DNA from: Acanthopleura granulata
Lineage: Eukaryota; Mollusca; Polyplacophora; Chitonida; Chitonidae
Direction of reading: 5' to 3'
Length of the DNA stretch: 64,000 nt
Assembly (NCBI GenBank): GCA_016165875.1
Contig: JABBOT010000001.1
Coordinates: 47,594,625 to 47,658,624 of the forward strand
Numbering within the stretch: the stretch's first letter is position 1; each line of letters opens with the position of its first letter. Below are positions 22,834 through 37,800 of this stretch, one piece after another. A model generated the notes under the pieces. That model saw only the letters and a list, made by a program, of their open reading frames with translations. It did no database searches and was not told where the DNA came from. The position numbers were made by a program, and so were the translations under genes.

Positions 22834-25800
22834 CTGCAATGACAAAAGCATCACTATAAGATGGATGTCTGGCATCACTTTCACGTATCTGGATGGCTTT
22901 GTGATTTACTTGAGGTATGTGGTTACTCACGTGTGCATGAATGCAATACCAATCTGCTCCCAAATCCCCACCTAGACATGACCACTGCCCTTTCCCATGA
23001 AATCACTTTCTAGCTCAAGCCTGTCAAATCTTGACTAAATTTTTATACACTTACTACCATTAGGTGGAGTATATTAAGGTGACGCCTATGTGTCTGTCAG
23101 AGCATGTCCATCCGTATTCATGTCTATTATCGGTGGCAATGGAAGTATTATCGGTGCACTTCTACCATTACAGCTAATACTTCCATTATTATCTACAATG
23201 CTCCATTAGCACTGATAACTTGTTACTAACAATCAACAAATGTTGTGTAATACGCCCAAAGCATTATTGGTGGCATGCACATGTATATGATATTATTATA
23301 CCTTACAGGGTGATTCTTAGTTTGCATTGGTTAATACACTGCCACATGATATTCCACAAAACACTATGTCCACCAGTCATGAGGCAATGTACAATGCTCA
23401 CGCGTTAATAGCCAACGATCTTGTGCGTTTGTTCTAAACTGTTTTCTCCCTTTAACCGCTCTGTAACGTCCACTTCTTTATAAAGTAAACCGTTGGACGA
23501 TCGCTTTATCACCTAGCAACAGCGTACAAATCCAACAAATTAGGGCTTCTGCAGAGCAAGTCATGTCTTTTCCTTTTTCTGACACTTTCTTTTGATATAA
23601 TACAACTTACAGTGCAAGTCATGGGAGTGCATAGCAGGAATTTTGAGCTCTCGACAAGTGATGTTCTACTCGTGCTCCACACTTGTTGAACATCACTTCT
23701 CTCGAGCTCACAAGTTCTGTTATACACTCCCACAGCATGCACTATCTGTATAATGTCAATCATCAGAACTGAGTATTATCATTAACACTGGAAGTATTTT
23801 TGGTCAACAATGGCAATACAATCGGTATTAATGCGTTCTGAAGCAGGCACCTTATCGGTTTTCACTCACCCCCAACAAATTCCTTGGCACATAACCCTCT
23901 CGGTCTCGGATCCGCGCCCACCACCATTCCTTCTCCTTCTCATCACCCTTCCTCAGGATGGTCATCATACTGTTCACACGGAAACTCAGCTCATCTGAGT
24001 TCTGGGACTTGTAGTCAAAAACTGCATACACTACACCGTTGTTGATAATACCCAGTTTTTCTTGTATACCTGCAAAGAAGATCACATCAAATTTGTTTCT
24101 TATCTATTTAAGAACTCATTCCAGTTGACAAACAGACACATAAAATATCAACCACTGGCTTACACAGATTTATTTTCTTATCTCATCGAGAACCTGTGGA
24201 TGGGTGTGGGTTTCCCCTGGGCTCTGCATGGTTTCCTAACACTATAATGCTGGCCACCCTCGTGAGTAAAATACTCTTGAGTATGAATCAAGAAATATGT
24301 TTCACTGAGGTTACAAATCATACTCAAGAACATCATACTTAGAAGATGGTGGCCAAGGCAATTTACAGCAGTAAACCAGTCAGAACGTAGAATAAACCAT
24401 GTCCCGTTTTAGGTCAATAAAAAGCTCCTGATGTAGAGCTGAAGAGTGATATGGGTCCCCTGGCTCAGTGTGCCTCAATATTTACTTGTCAGAGCATTTC
24501 TTTTTGTGCCAAGACCTTTCCCTCACATCTCAAGGGGCATTTTAATTGATTAAACTATTGAACATTTATCTTGATAACCAGAGCTTTCTCGTAGGAGACA
24601 CATGAATGCAAAACTTCAGCTCATTACATACAGTGTTCACCTTAACACGGATTCTAATACACAAGAGAGATATGAAGGGTCATGAATTTTGTGATTTACA
24701 GGTCATTAACACACATGCAGGGCATCAAAAGTGAAACACCACACTCGTGTTATTGAGCTTTGCATGTATGCAAAAATCGGAGCTCAATGCATTCATTCTC
24801 TTTACCACCCCTAACATTTACTTTAACACTGCTTTATTATGTGTTATTACGGGACATGGAGGTACTTGATGGCACTGGACACTACTGGACAGTTGTAAGT
24901 CACACCATACCCTAATGAGTTTTTTAACATTGGTACCAAACCCAGAGACATACAGTAGTGTATTCCCTATGATAATCCCTGGCTATCCTGTAATGCTTTC
25001 CCTAACATTGATGTCAATCCCTGTGACTTTCTGGTAGTGAATTTCCCTAAAAATGACAGCAATCCCTGTGACTTTTCTGAAGTAAATTTCCGTATAAATG
25101 ACAGCAATCACTGACTTTCCTTTAGTGATTTCCCTAACAATGATAGTAATCACTGTGAATTTACTGAAGTGCATTTCCTATCAATGATCAATCACTGTGA
25201 CTTTCTTGTAGTCCATTCTCTAACAATGATGGCAATCACTGTGACTTACTGTAGTGTATTCTCTATAGAGCAGTATTTTTCTTGACAATTATTGCAGACT
25301 GGAAAACATACTGTATAAATACTCTGAGCATCCATCGTAGCCATCTTCATCTTCCTCACACTTCTCAGCAGCCGTCTCCTGATCACTGATGGTTGTGGCA
25401 AAGATACAGGCACCATGGTCGACCAATAGCTTCACCATGGGTAGGTTATTGCATGAGGCAGCACAGTGGAGAGGGGTCCTGTTAACATCAGCAGTTACAG
25501 CTTTTTAATGACTGATCAAATGATCAAATAATTAAAGTTTTACTTCAGTTTCAAGAGAAACTAGGCCGAAATATTAACATCATATGCGGGAAATGCTGGA
25601 TGTGACATGATAATATTCCTTGTGTGATGCTGAATCCAGCAGAAAGGACATTGGGTACAATGCCATTTTTTCAGAATTAAATCAAGAGTATTTGAAAGTA
25701 CAGCACTTGTTGGTGACATGTGTTCTTGGGTGACGTCAAGCCCGTAAAATTGAGAATGACAAAATTTTTTGTTTCAGCATTGTCCTGTACACTTGCAATA

Positions 25801-28800
25801 CCTATCTTAATACACTGCAATTTTTTGTAAGTCGAAATCCTTATTGTTTGACCCTGGTGTTAAGATGCAGGTTTTCACACTGGTGAAAATCTTTACAGTT
25901 TACAGACACTAACAAGAGATAACAACAGCTACATAGTGCATAGTATGCCCACAAGCAAGTTTGGGCATTTGATGGTGGGCCACGTTGGAAGAGAGTGCCT
26001 ATATACAAACTGAAAATACAATATGCTGGTTCAGAAATGAAATGTACACATATTTAACAGGTGAGTTTCAAGTTCAAACTCTTTTATAGCTAAAGGTACT
26101 ACAAAATTCTACAGTACTGTACCATGTGTTAGGTGAGTGTTTCTGATGAATACTGGAGAAGATTGAGAGGATGAACTTAAGTAGACCCTAAAAGAAAAGA
26201 CTTGTCAGTTTTACCTCCGGAACACTGTGAGACAGTTGAATGGTAAACTGATGCCATCAAAAGCAGCCTATTATTTTCAACCAGTCATATGATACAGTCA
26301 GATTTTAATTTATGAACTACTACTAATGTAACACTGATATGCATTCATGCAATACTGGCAGCGGTTACCACACTGCACTAACAAGTACAAGGCAGCGTTC
26401 TGCTAGATTAAGGAACATGGATCAACTTTCACAAAACTTCCTGAGGTCACTTGATTCAAAACTTTTCTTGTAGAAGACCTCATCTAGGTTATACAGTGGA
26501 ACATCTCAACACCAACACCTCAGTAAATCGACATCTTGTCAAAACCGACATAATTTCATGGTCCCTTTTTTCCTGCACTTGACAACAATGTTAACTGCCT
26601 CCAATAAGATGACTATTGTCTATCCTGAACACCGGCAGTGGTTTGTGGAACAAACATTCCCAGTCACTGTGAATCTGTCTTGTCTAATCCAACACAGCAT
26701 TACATCCAATTGCATCAAGTCTGCCTCTTCAGCTCACCTGCCCAGCAGGTCAGGAGGGGGTTATTCTGTTTATGACAACACTGCATGTGGTGAATATACT
26801 GCTCAAACTACTGTACCATTCTTCCTGCAGTGACACATGGAGATCTATGAGTTGTAGACAAGTATCCCGGTTCCTCAATAACAATTTCGCGATCAACACA
26901 TGCAATCACATTTATCCCCTTTTCAACAACAAGGAGCAGTAAACTGGCGATGCAATGCCATGTTGAAATGAACTTGTGTGGCAACTAAAGTGCCAGGATG
27001 GGACAGGATTTATCAGAAAAGTTAAAAGAAATTGTTTTACATAGTTTTGTGAAAAAGGACCCAGGTCTTACAAAGTTTAATGTTGTTTCGGGCCCAGCAG
27101 AGACTTCAAAATTGACAAGGTGAGAGAGATACAGAAATCCATGTGTCCATACTTTTGGACAATGCCTTACTCACCAGCCATCGCTGTCAGGAGCATTAGC
27201 ATCAGCTCCAAACTCCACCAAAAACTTCACAATTTCATAGTGGCCAGCACATATAGCATTATGTAGAGCTGTTATACCCTCGTCATTGGATGCACTAACA
27301 TCTGTCACCTGGAAAGACAAACAGCACATATCAGCAGGTAATCATAAGCTAAACACCATATCCTGGCTAGTGCACACTTTGACTTCTCACGAAGGCCTCA
27401 AAATGATGCGAACGCTTGAGTTTATCCAACACGAAATTAAATGAACTACACAAAATCTCTCAAGAAAAATGTCTACGATGACATTGTAAGCTACAAAACT
27501 GTCGCGACAAGTGATATATGGTATGGTTAGTATTACTGATTACACTTATCAAGATGTCGCAAAGTGAATGCCGCAAAAAGCTCCAACCTGAGCCCAACTG
27601 ACTGGGGCCAACCCCTCCTAGATCCCCGCCTACACCACCCTACTCTCCCCTCCAGCAAATATGCAAGAGATCACTTATTAAAGGAAAAAACCTGGGCTGG
27701 TGGTCAAAGAGTATAGCTTGAAAATTTTGAAACGACCATGAAATATATTTGTACATTTTCTTTAAGTTCCGAGACAACGAATTTCAAGGCACATCACAGC
27801 TCAAGCTCAATCTCAAATAAACAATACCTCCATGTGAAAGGCCACAGAGCTGTGAAAATAATTGTGATCAATCAGAAGCCATAAATATTTTAAACCTGAT
27901 TAGCAGACTTGACACTAATCAGACTGGAAACTCATTTCTTGACTGTAATCAACCCTACTCTTATAAATACAAATTCAACTCGATTGCAGATGATTGGCTC
28001 CTTGACCCTATTTGATTATGCACAGATGACTACAAAGAGCTGGTATGATGGCACAGCGTGCAGTTTTTGGCTGCACAAACAGAACGTCTAATACAGACAG
28101 GAAAGAGTCCGGCTTGAGCGGCTGGCTCAATTCAAGTCACTCAGCTAGCTTTGGGTCAGTAAAATGTTGGCATCTTCTGACAGCTATGGGAGCTTTTGGT
28201 GATAAAGCATATGCTTCTAAACTTCTAAAAAGTATGGTGTTTTTATAATCTTCAAACCTTACTCTTTATATCACAAATTATGTTACACTTCCTCGGTCTT
28301 TTCCTCAAAGAAACAGCAATTCTCTCCTGCAAAACATGGTACCATTTATCTGAAATCAATAACTGCTTCCTCAAAATCATACTAACTGCTTCAACTGGTT
28401 TTATTTTGAAGGGTAAAGGCTCTTCAAGATACATGTCAGCTAAATTCACAGCAATCATATGAAAAACACTATAATGGCATGGACCCACTAAGTCACTTAA
28501 TTACCTCTAATAGAACTGGCTGAAAGCAAATGTAGCTAAGCTGTGATTGGAAACCCCCAGAAATCATTGCAACAAGACACATGTTTCCCCACTGGTTATA
28601 CATGTAAACTTGATTTTCCACTTTTGTCTCAGTTATTTTCATCAAGAATTTAGCCTTCCTGTCAACCTGTCATCTGTGATATCTACAACAGACTGGGTAT
28701 GCTTATAGCTTTCAGCATCAGTTTGAGGTTTTCATCTTGGTGATATTTTCTATACAAAAGCCACATTAGGTGATAAAACTTTTAAACTCATCTATTATAA

Positions 28801-31800
28801 GTTCATGTTGATTCCTATTGACATATATGTCACAAAATCATAAAAAAACCTTTGCAATAGCATTCTGTACAATGTTTCACTAATCTAATCTAATACAATT
28901 CAATTTGAAGTATGGAGCTCTTGATGTGACATTTCCAAATCTACTTATTTGGCAAAACAATATGAGCCTGTGTGACAAATGCTATCTCACAGCAGAATGC
29001 CTGTGTACAAGCAATGCAACCCTGTCCTACATGTAGGAAGAACAACTGATGTGCATGCACATACAGATGTTTGACAACAGCAAGGCAAAAACAATTTCGG
29101 CCATACAGACATTTATTGTTGCTTTACATCAATACATGGCTCTCAGTGGAGGAAAACAGAGGCCACAAATTTAAAACACACTGTTATCACAGTTATAAAC
29201 TCTGACTTTGATGCACGCTTCGTGCCTGTGTTAATACATCTGTGCTGATGATAAAGCTTTGATGGGATTGTTGACTCTTCATAGATAAGCACTGTATGGC
29301 ATATGTTTACAAAGACAATACTCCCAATTTTTGTGAGTTCATTTAAGAAGCAATCATTTCTTTTCTGGTACATACAAGTATACTTTGATGTAGATTACAC
29401 AGCAGGGTACTTAAAACTGATTAAAACACTACAGAATTTTTGCATTTCTTCATTTACAGTAGATGTTCTTGTTTAGTTCTGGTAAAATATGTCAAGATAT
29501 ACATGTACATCAAGATTCCAACAGTAGGGTGATATTTAGAGGCATTTTCATTGCAGGAAACAATTGGTCTCCCAAACTATTCAGAGCCCAAACTAATCAA
29601 GCTGAATTAAAGTTAACAAGTAATTTAACATAAAATATGATAGATTACCAACTTTGATTTTCATACAAATTTTTTTGATTTGGAGAACACAGAGAGCATC
29701 ATTTCGATTTGCATTTTCTAAAATTTCTTCATGCACAATCACAATGCCACGCTATAGTTTGGCAGAAGAATGTTCAAGTTTTTGCAGACATGGGCCTGAT
29801 CAGGAAAACCTTTTTTATGACAACAAAAATTACATGATAAGCAAATGTGTGACCTACCTCAGAGGCAGTTTTCCTAACAAGCTCCAGTTCTCCTTCCAAG
29901 GAAGCATCCAATAACAATGCCAACGGGTCAAAACTGACCCGCTTGTTGCTGGACCTGCTTGATGAGGATTTCTCTTTTAAGTTAGTTTTTAATCGATGCT
30001 TCACCTTATTTGTCTCTATAACAATGGGTGCTTTGGGGCGCGTGGCTTCCTCACTGGGTTCACCGAACATTTCACTCTGAGCAGAAGTCACAGACAAGTC
30101 AGCACTATCACTCATCTCTAGCACGTTACCCAAATTGTCTATAACAAGGATAGCTGAATCAGCTTCACTGTTTGGCTCTGCCGTCCAGCTGTTTGCTGTT
30201 TGACTGACGGATGAGGAAACAGAAGGTTTGAGAGGGGATGACGTTTCTACAGGTTGTGTGGGTAGGAGCTTGGTCTGCACCTCTTCATTATCACTGCTGT
30301 CTGAATGTCTGCGTCGCAAGTGTTTCGGAGATGTTGCTTTAAAACTGGGTTTGTCTGAAGCATACTGCGAGAGATTTGAGGTGGAGTTGACTCTACTGTC
30401 TGTTACATCTGCAGAACTGGGAACGTTCTGTGACCCCGAAACAGGGGGTTTGATGCTTGTTGTCTTGGCATCGGCACTGGTACTATCACCAGTCCCAGTG
30501 GCACCCCCATCCTGCTGCTGTTGTGGTTTCTTCTCACCAAAACCCTGATAAAGCTTGGACATGTTCTTGCGGTATTGTTCGATTGCTCCTGACCCTAGTT
30601 TCTGGGTGTATGTGTTAGCAATGACGCTTTTGGTTGCGTACCTAGGCACTCCCTTGGCTGGCTGTGCCACTCCTGGCGCTCCACCAGCTGGATTAACTGC
30701 ACTGCTATTCCCACTATGAATACTGATGGTATTTTGAGTATTAGCCAAGTGTATTCTTCCATGATTAGAATTATCATGAGAGGTGACAGAAGCAGAAGTA
30801 ACTGTCGGTTTAGGCCATCTGCCTGAAGCTGATGTAGGGTGTTCTGCAGGTGATGGCCCAGGCTTTGAACTTGAAGAATTGGGCTGCACGGGAACAGTCT
30901 TCGAATGTGAAAATGTTGCAGTGTTATTTAAACTAGTCCCGTTGTTGGTTGTTGGCTGAACAGTTGGCACCTTTTGAGATGGTCGAGGAAGAGGAGTTTG
31001 CATAGGGTGTTTTGCAGAAGAAGGAAATGTACTAGTTGAAGTTTGTCGTGGAGGTATACTTGGCACTGTGTTTTCGGCATTGGAACTAGCATGGTTGCCG
31101 TTTTTGGATGCGAAAGACGTGGGCTTAACATCTCGGGAGGGAACAGGCACTGTAACTTTGGGGCGGGCACTGGCCACAGACTGCGTCAAACCAACATGAC
31201 TAGTCTTAGCGTTATGGTACAGTGGTTTGCTGTTAAGTGCAGGGTCGGTTCTATGAAGGATTGTCCCTTGGCTGCGATTGGTGGGTACAGGCTGTGCGGT
31301 GTAGGACACGGGGTAAGAATTATCACTGGTGGCAGGAGAACTTTGCCCACTGCCTCCTGTGCGAATTTCGTCTTGTATGTTAGCTGCCGGCTGGGATGCT
31401 ATGGGAACAAAGGGTCTGCCCGTCAGCATGGATGTACTGTATGTGGACCCGAATGGTTTTGGAGCAAAATTAGCCATACCCATGCCTCCTTTACTCCCTG
31501 GGCCAGCATATTTCATGGATGAAGTTGCTGAAGTTGCATTGTCAGTGCCTTGCAGGGGAGACACCTTCTCTGTGTTCACACCCACAGGCTCCCCATTTGG
31601 AGGACCCTTGGAGCTATCCACTTTTACAACCAAAGGCACTGTATAGTTTTTGTCAGCATCTGAAACATTTTGGTTATTGGCTGTATGATCCGACCTATTT
31701 TCAAGTCCTTTACCTTTCTCAGGATATGGGAATTTTAAATTTGGTGGCAAAGTCTGATTTTTGGGGTCTTGTCGGTCAAAACCAAAGTTTGTGTGCAAAT

Positions 31801-34800
31801 CATCCTTGGTGACATCTTTAGGTGTCTGTTTCATGTACGGTTCCACAGCAGCGATGTTGGTTCCATTGTGGTTACCAGTCAACTGTCTGCTGTGCGTTAA
31901 GTTGTCGTTGTAGTTCAGTGAGCAGTTGTGATCTGATGCACTTTGAGCTTTTTTCTTCTTCAGGCGTTGTTGTAAGTCGCTGATTCGTTGGTCAATTTGT
32001 TGTATTTCCCCCTTTCTTTGCTGGAGCATATCCCTGTTGGCTACAATCTTTATGCTTTGCTGTTCATTCAACTTGTTTCTCAGCTGAAAGCAGATGAATC
32101 ATAAATAATGTACAGTGAAACAGAGCATGCGCTGGCCATACTTCAAATATAGAAAGTACAAGTAAAATGTAGCCATCCAAAATACCACGTGCCATTTGGC
32201 TATACTTACATGTCAACACATCACTGCGCTAATACCTAAAGGAGGTAACTTTGCAAATGTTGAACAGATTGTCATGCGAATAAAGAAAGCATTACATGTA
32301 GTTCATATTTACTTATTTCATTGATGTTTTATGTCCTACTCAAAAATATTTCACCTACACCATGGTTGCCACCATTATGGTGGGAGGAAAACGCAGGCTC
32401 TGCTCCATGGAAACCCACCACCATTTGCAGGTTGCTGGCAGATTTTCCCACCATGTAGTCCATAGGAATGATTTATACGATACTTTCATGGAAACCTGTG
32501 CCATACATTTGATGCGCTGGGCACACAAAATCCCATCTGAAACCATTTAGGTTTATTGTGGAGGTGACTTTACAAATAGGACTGCACATATTTACCTCAT
32601 GAGTAAGATGTACCATGTAGAAGTTGCATGCATAAAATTTGGTCTATCAAATAATGAGAAACAGTAATTAGTTTATTATGTTCCAAGGATCAAGATAGGC
32701 ATAGCGCCATCTGGATGTTGTCTCAGGGAAGGTTACTTGGTGATATTTCCCGTTTGGGCCATCTGATGACATTTCAGCCAATGCAGAAACACTGGGTCAG
32801 AATGAAGCTTTCACTTTTCCGTGTTACCCTACTTGTGTATTATGTTAAATGTACCCTTAGATCCAGTGGGTTACATTACAGGACAAATTGTTAATTTGAG
32901 CACAAGAACACTTTCTTGCATGTGTGGACAACTTACAATAAGCTCTTTGCGTAATTTCTCCAGCTCTATGCTAGCCAGGGAGGTGTTGTTGTTCATGCTG
33001 GTGGTTTTGCCGGCCCTTAGCGACTCCAGTTGGGTGGTCAGCTCTTCCACTTTGGCCACAGCCATGGCCAATTCTTTCTCCTTCTCATTGAATAATGACT
33101 TGATGCCCTCTAGTTCAGAAGCTGTTACAGGATACAAAAAATATTATCAAAAACTGAAAGCATAAGTAAGTTTAGTTTCGGTCTTAAATGCATCATGTTC
33201 TACATCTTTTGACAGAATCATACAATGGTATTATCTGTTTCCAACAACAACATGTGTGTATGGATATTATCAACAGTACATGAACAGAAAGAAGTTCAAC
33301 ACTAGTGCGTCCAGTGAGACTGGCCAATTGAACATGGACAGCAAAATCTTGAGGAACAACGGACAATAATGTCGCCTGCAAAGCATGATCAGTACATGTA
33401 CTGTCAATTCTAGCACAGCTCTTGAATCTTCAGCCTAGAAAGGATAACCCAAAGAGACAAACAACAAAAATGTTGTACTAACATGTACAACTTTACGTTT
33501 ACTGGCTTCTTGCCACGACTTGCACCTGTGATGGTCCAGCCATGTTGGACGCTCCTTAACAAAGGGCAGATAACTTTTGGTGAGACAGGATCACTGAACA
33601 AGATGTTAACTTTAAATGACTTTGATGTCAGAACATTTGTCTTAAAAGCAAGGTGAAATGATAAAGACTGGGATAATCTGAATAGCTTTTCTAAATTGTG
33701 AAAATATTGCAGCGATTTAAAACTGATATTGTATGTTTCGTCAGAGTATGCGGAAACAAAATATTTCTGTCGCTTCCACTTTGCCTGGTGTGCTGTCAGC
33801 CATGAACACATGACATCCTTAATCGCTGATGTGTATACACATATGACGCTGCCCTTTCAAACACCCTTGACGTCATCCCAGCATAAATGTCTTACTCAAA
33901 GTCACATTTGCCTAATTCGACGTCATACAGGGAATTTTATCACGTCACATCAGGAAAATTCAACACAGCTGAAGATCTGTTTTTCAAAGAATCTTCAGTT
34001 ATATGGGTTAAATAGTGTTTATTCTTCAAAATCCTTATCATATCATTGTAATATTTCCATGCAATTTGTATTCTGATCAGAGTGGCATGCTTAAGCTTTT
34101 AAGTGTTCTCCGTGAAAGCTTAGCAGTTAATTTACCACAGTGCATCATTATGCAACTGACTATAACCTGAGATTGGCTGTTTCCCGCATGGTATATTCCA
34201 ACTGATGTGCATTGCAATACAAAGGTGGAGAATATGTACTTCTGATGTTGTGAAATGCACTGTTGTATGTGTATGATTGTATTTTTGATACACCTCAGCA
34301 GTTTAGGCATTCACATTTACTGAGACTTCATGATTACATGTATTTTGTGTTGAGATATGGGGCACAGGTCAATACATGTCCTTTATCTATCTCATTTTCA
34401 TAGGAAAAAACTTATGCTATGCATAACATCTTGACATGGGTACTGGAGCTATATTTTTGAAAATAACAACAATAATCTTTCTCACATTTCATGATAAATT
34501 GTTGGGCAGTACCTGTTTAATTGCAAGCGGCATATAATATTAGTTGCAAACACAATTCATATACAATCTCTACATTCTATGCATTGATACATTAACTTGA
34601 ATATGCTTTCTTTGTTTTCCATATATTTTTTAAGTATGCATCTAAAAATATAAAAGTATTCTCTTTCATACATGTATGTACTGAATAATGAGATATATAT
34701 TGTCCTCAAGTAAATGGCCTTATATCAGACATGATATTCCACAGGAGCAAAAGGTTAAAAACTCTCAAGTTACTTTTTCAGCTGCTTTCCCACTTTATCT

Positions 34801-37800
34801 CACTCAGAAAACAAGACTATACTAGTACATACTGAGGCTGTTGTTGTTGATTTTGTACTGTTCCACCTGTCCCCTTACAGCCCGTAGCTTCTTCAATTTC
34901 ATTTCCTGGCTCTCTACTTTCTCTTTCAGTTTGCGCAGGCGCTCGTTCTCGGCAGACATCTGTTGGTGCTTCATTTCCTGTTGTTTGAGGTACTTGAGCC
35001 TCTGTTCCTTGGCTACAAGCACCTGTTGTTGGTTGTCGATCTGGAGCTGTTGTCTGGAGGCTAGGTCCTGCAGCTCCGTCAGGGAGAGCTCCGATCCCGC
35101 GGGCAGCTGGTAAAAGAGAAACGCAGACAAGGTTAATGCAAGTATAGACTAACGGATGCACGGTTGGGATCTGCATGAGCAAAATGAAAGTCAACCCTGC
35201 AGGAACTGTGTTCAGCGAGGAGGGAGGTTGTTTTACTCAGTGGGTATGGGAAAAGGAGACTTTCTTTGAAAAAGGAATCGACACGTTTCTTTACGTACAC
35301 ATGTGCCACCGACAGATTTATTGCAATGTTACTTGTGGCACACTAACATCAGGGGTATTCAGACATGAGGAAAGTGTGCCACCAGCGAAAAGAAGATATG
35401 GAGAGTCTTACATGCTAATATGTGTTATCTCTGTTTATTCCTTTTTTTGTTCCCAGAATAATTCTTCAGACACCTTTTAATATTGTTAAGGATGTTTCAC
35501 TACTACTGAGACCAGACTAGCCAGCAATACAGCAGGCTTATCAACAACATTTTAAATAAGCACAATGCTACATGTAACAGAATAAGTAGCCAATGCTACA
35601 TGTAACAGAAAATCTGGCTTTGTTGTAAGGTGTAATAACTTTCATGTACTAAAATTACTTTTTGACAGCATTTATGTATAGGTTTGTCAGAAGGTTACAT
35701 CAACCCCTATACACTCCAATAAAAGAACACCTATATGGGTGACCTGTACACGCAGCCATGTTGGGTCTCCAACAAAAGAATTTCATGTTCCAATGCTGAA
35801 TTATCTGTGTTTGAAGTGTGGAGTATTGTGCTGCCGACTGAGGATACAACGTTGCCCATGCTTCTAGGCTTATGAGAGAAATCCAAGAAGAGAGTTTTAA
35901 TGTTATATGTTTTAATTATAACAAAATCAAGTGTAAACAACACTGTAAAGTATTTCCAGACCACTGTATTGTGGCGGGAGTAAGTTTCTTGATCATTTCA
36001 TGTTATAAATTTACATACAGCAATTTACTGCAGTATCAGGTGAAGACAGTGTTTCACGCTTGGAAGAGTTGAGTAATAGCCCACAGAGAACGCCTGCAAT
36101 CCGTGCTATTTGCAACGTCTGAATACAAGTTAGGAAATACATTTGTCCTTTTCACGAGATTCGTGGAATCTGACGAGTTCAGATGACAATTGCGCTACGT
36201 GAACATAACTTCACCTACCCTAATCCTTCTAATTTTTATCACAGATAGAACTTGTACAGAAAGCAAAAATTTCTTTCCCTGCCTTCTCCGAAAAGTACAG
36301 ATATGCATGTATTGCTTAAATGTTAGAGCGACTATAAAGAGGGGCCATTGCAATTACATGTATACTGACTAAAAAGGGCAGACGGTAGCACAGCGCAATG
36401 ACCCAGAAGCCTCCCATTAATGTGGTCACTGTGAGTTCAAGTCCAGTTCATGCTGGTTCCCTCTCCCGCCGTACATGGGAAGGTCAGCCAGCAACCTGCG
36501 GAGGGTCATGGGTTCCCTCCCACCATAATGCTGGCCGCCGTCCTATAAGTGAAATATTCTTGAGTGTGGAGTAACACATCAACCAAATAAATAAATAAAT
36601 AAGAAGGAGCAGACCAGATGTCCCAGAAATGAGAAGACTTAGGGTATGTCAGGTATACATGTATATCCACACGTACACATACCCCCAGAGATAGAAATCC
36701 ATATAGAGGCTCTCAGCCACCACCTTATACAGCTTTTCTTTAATCACAGTCATTATCAATACACAGCTAATTACACTGGGTAATTGGAGTGACTCATTTG
36801 AGGCTTTGCTTACACCAATCAAGTTGATACATTGTATCTTTGTATGTTCATAAAGTCAGTGGCATGTACATATAAAAGAAATACATGTAGTAGGACAGCT
36901 GTGCTGTTCTTAACACCTGTCACAACGGGATCTGGGATATGCAACTGCTTGTATCCACAAGCATGTATAATACATGCAAATGTAGACACATATACAAAGA
37001 TGTACTTGTATAACCACACATGCAATTGTATAACCTCCCAAATGGAGACTTAATAAAAGCACCCAAAGAATGAGTTGAACTACATGTGCATATAGTCTGT
37101 ATGCTTACTATAATTATGCTGCCTGCGTGGCAACTCATTTGTCAGACATTTACTCTTGTAGACCATTCAGTATGTCATAGCATCATCAAAAATGAGGCCT
37201 TCGGGCTCAAATAAAATACAAATAAAATGTTCACTTGTAATTATAGCTGATTATATGCCTGATGCTGTTTGATTCAACATTTGATTTTTAATTTATAACA
37301 CATACATATGTATGACAGTCGGTGTAGTATGAAAATGTTGAGACTTCATATAATATCTGTAAGCATGACTGTCACTTGTTTGAATTCATGGACTTCAATG
37401 AAACCCAAAACTATGAAACACAGAGGCAACTACGTCTATTTTCATGAAGATGCTTTCAAGCAATTAATTTTCATACCATTATACGAGGAGGAAAGTGAGC
37501 AGAACTTGTGGGATTAAAACCTGGACCCTGACAACAACTTGACCCAAAGCCAAACTGAAACCTTTGTACCTACACTAATAGAGACAACTTTTAGAAGAAG
37601 ACTAAAAAACAAGATATGGAATTCACACTGAGATATTCCATATAAACAACACTTCTAGCAACTCTCCTGGAGACTTTTAGTGCCTATACCACTGGTAACC
37701 TTAGGTGCAGCATGTTGTGATGCATATAATAATCCCATGACAGGCTCTATTCAGTACAGGGGTATATAATTATATCTTAGATCAGTTTTCTTTAATACAG

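Noticed and set aside
22631..22963. 110-codon minus-strand open frame as a gene
   Set aside because: Wrong phase for the ASPP splice; no family match. It overlaps the short terminal exon and 3' UTR.
28045..28248. [12 protein letters not shown] start resembling a THAP zinc-finger N-terminus
   Set aside because: Only the first dozen residues resemble it; the later Cys/His and AVPTIF-type motifs are absent.
30228..31812. Plus-strand open frames opposite the large ASPP exon
   Set aside because: Shadows of a low-complexity coding exon on the other strand.
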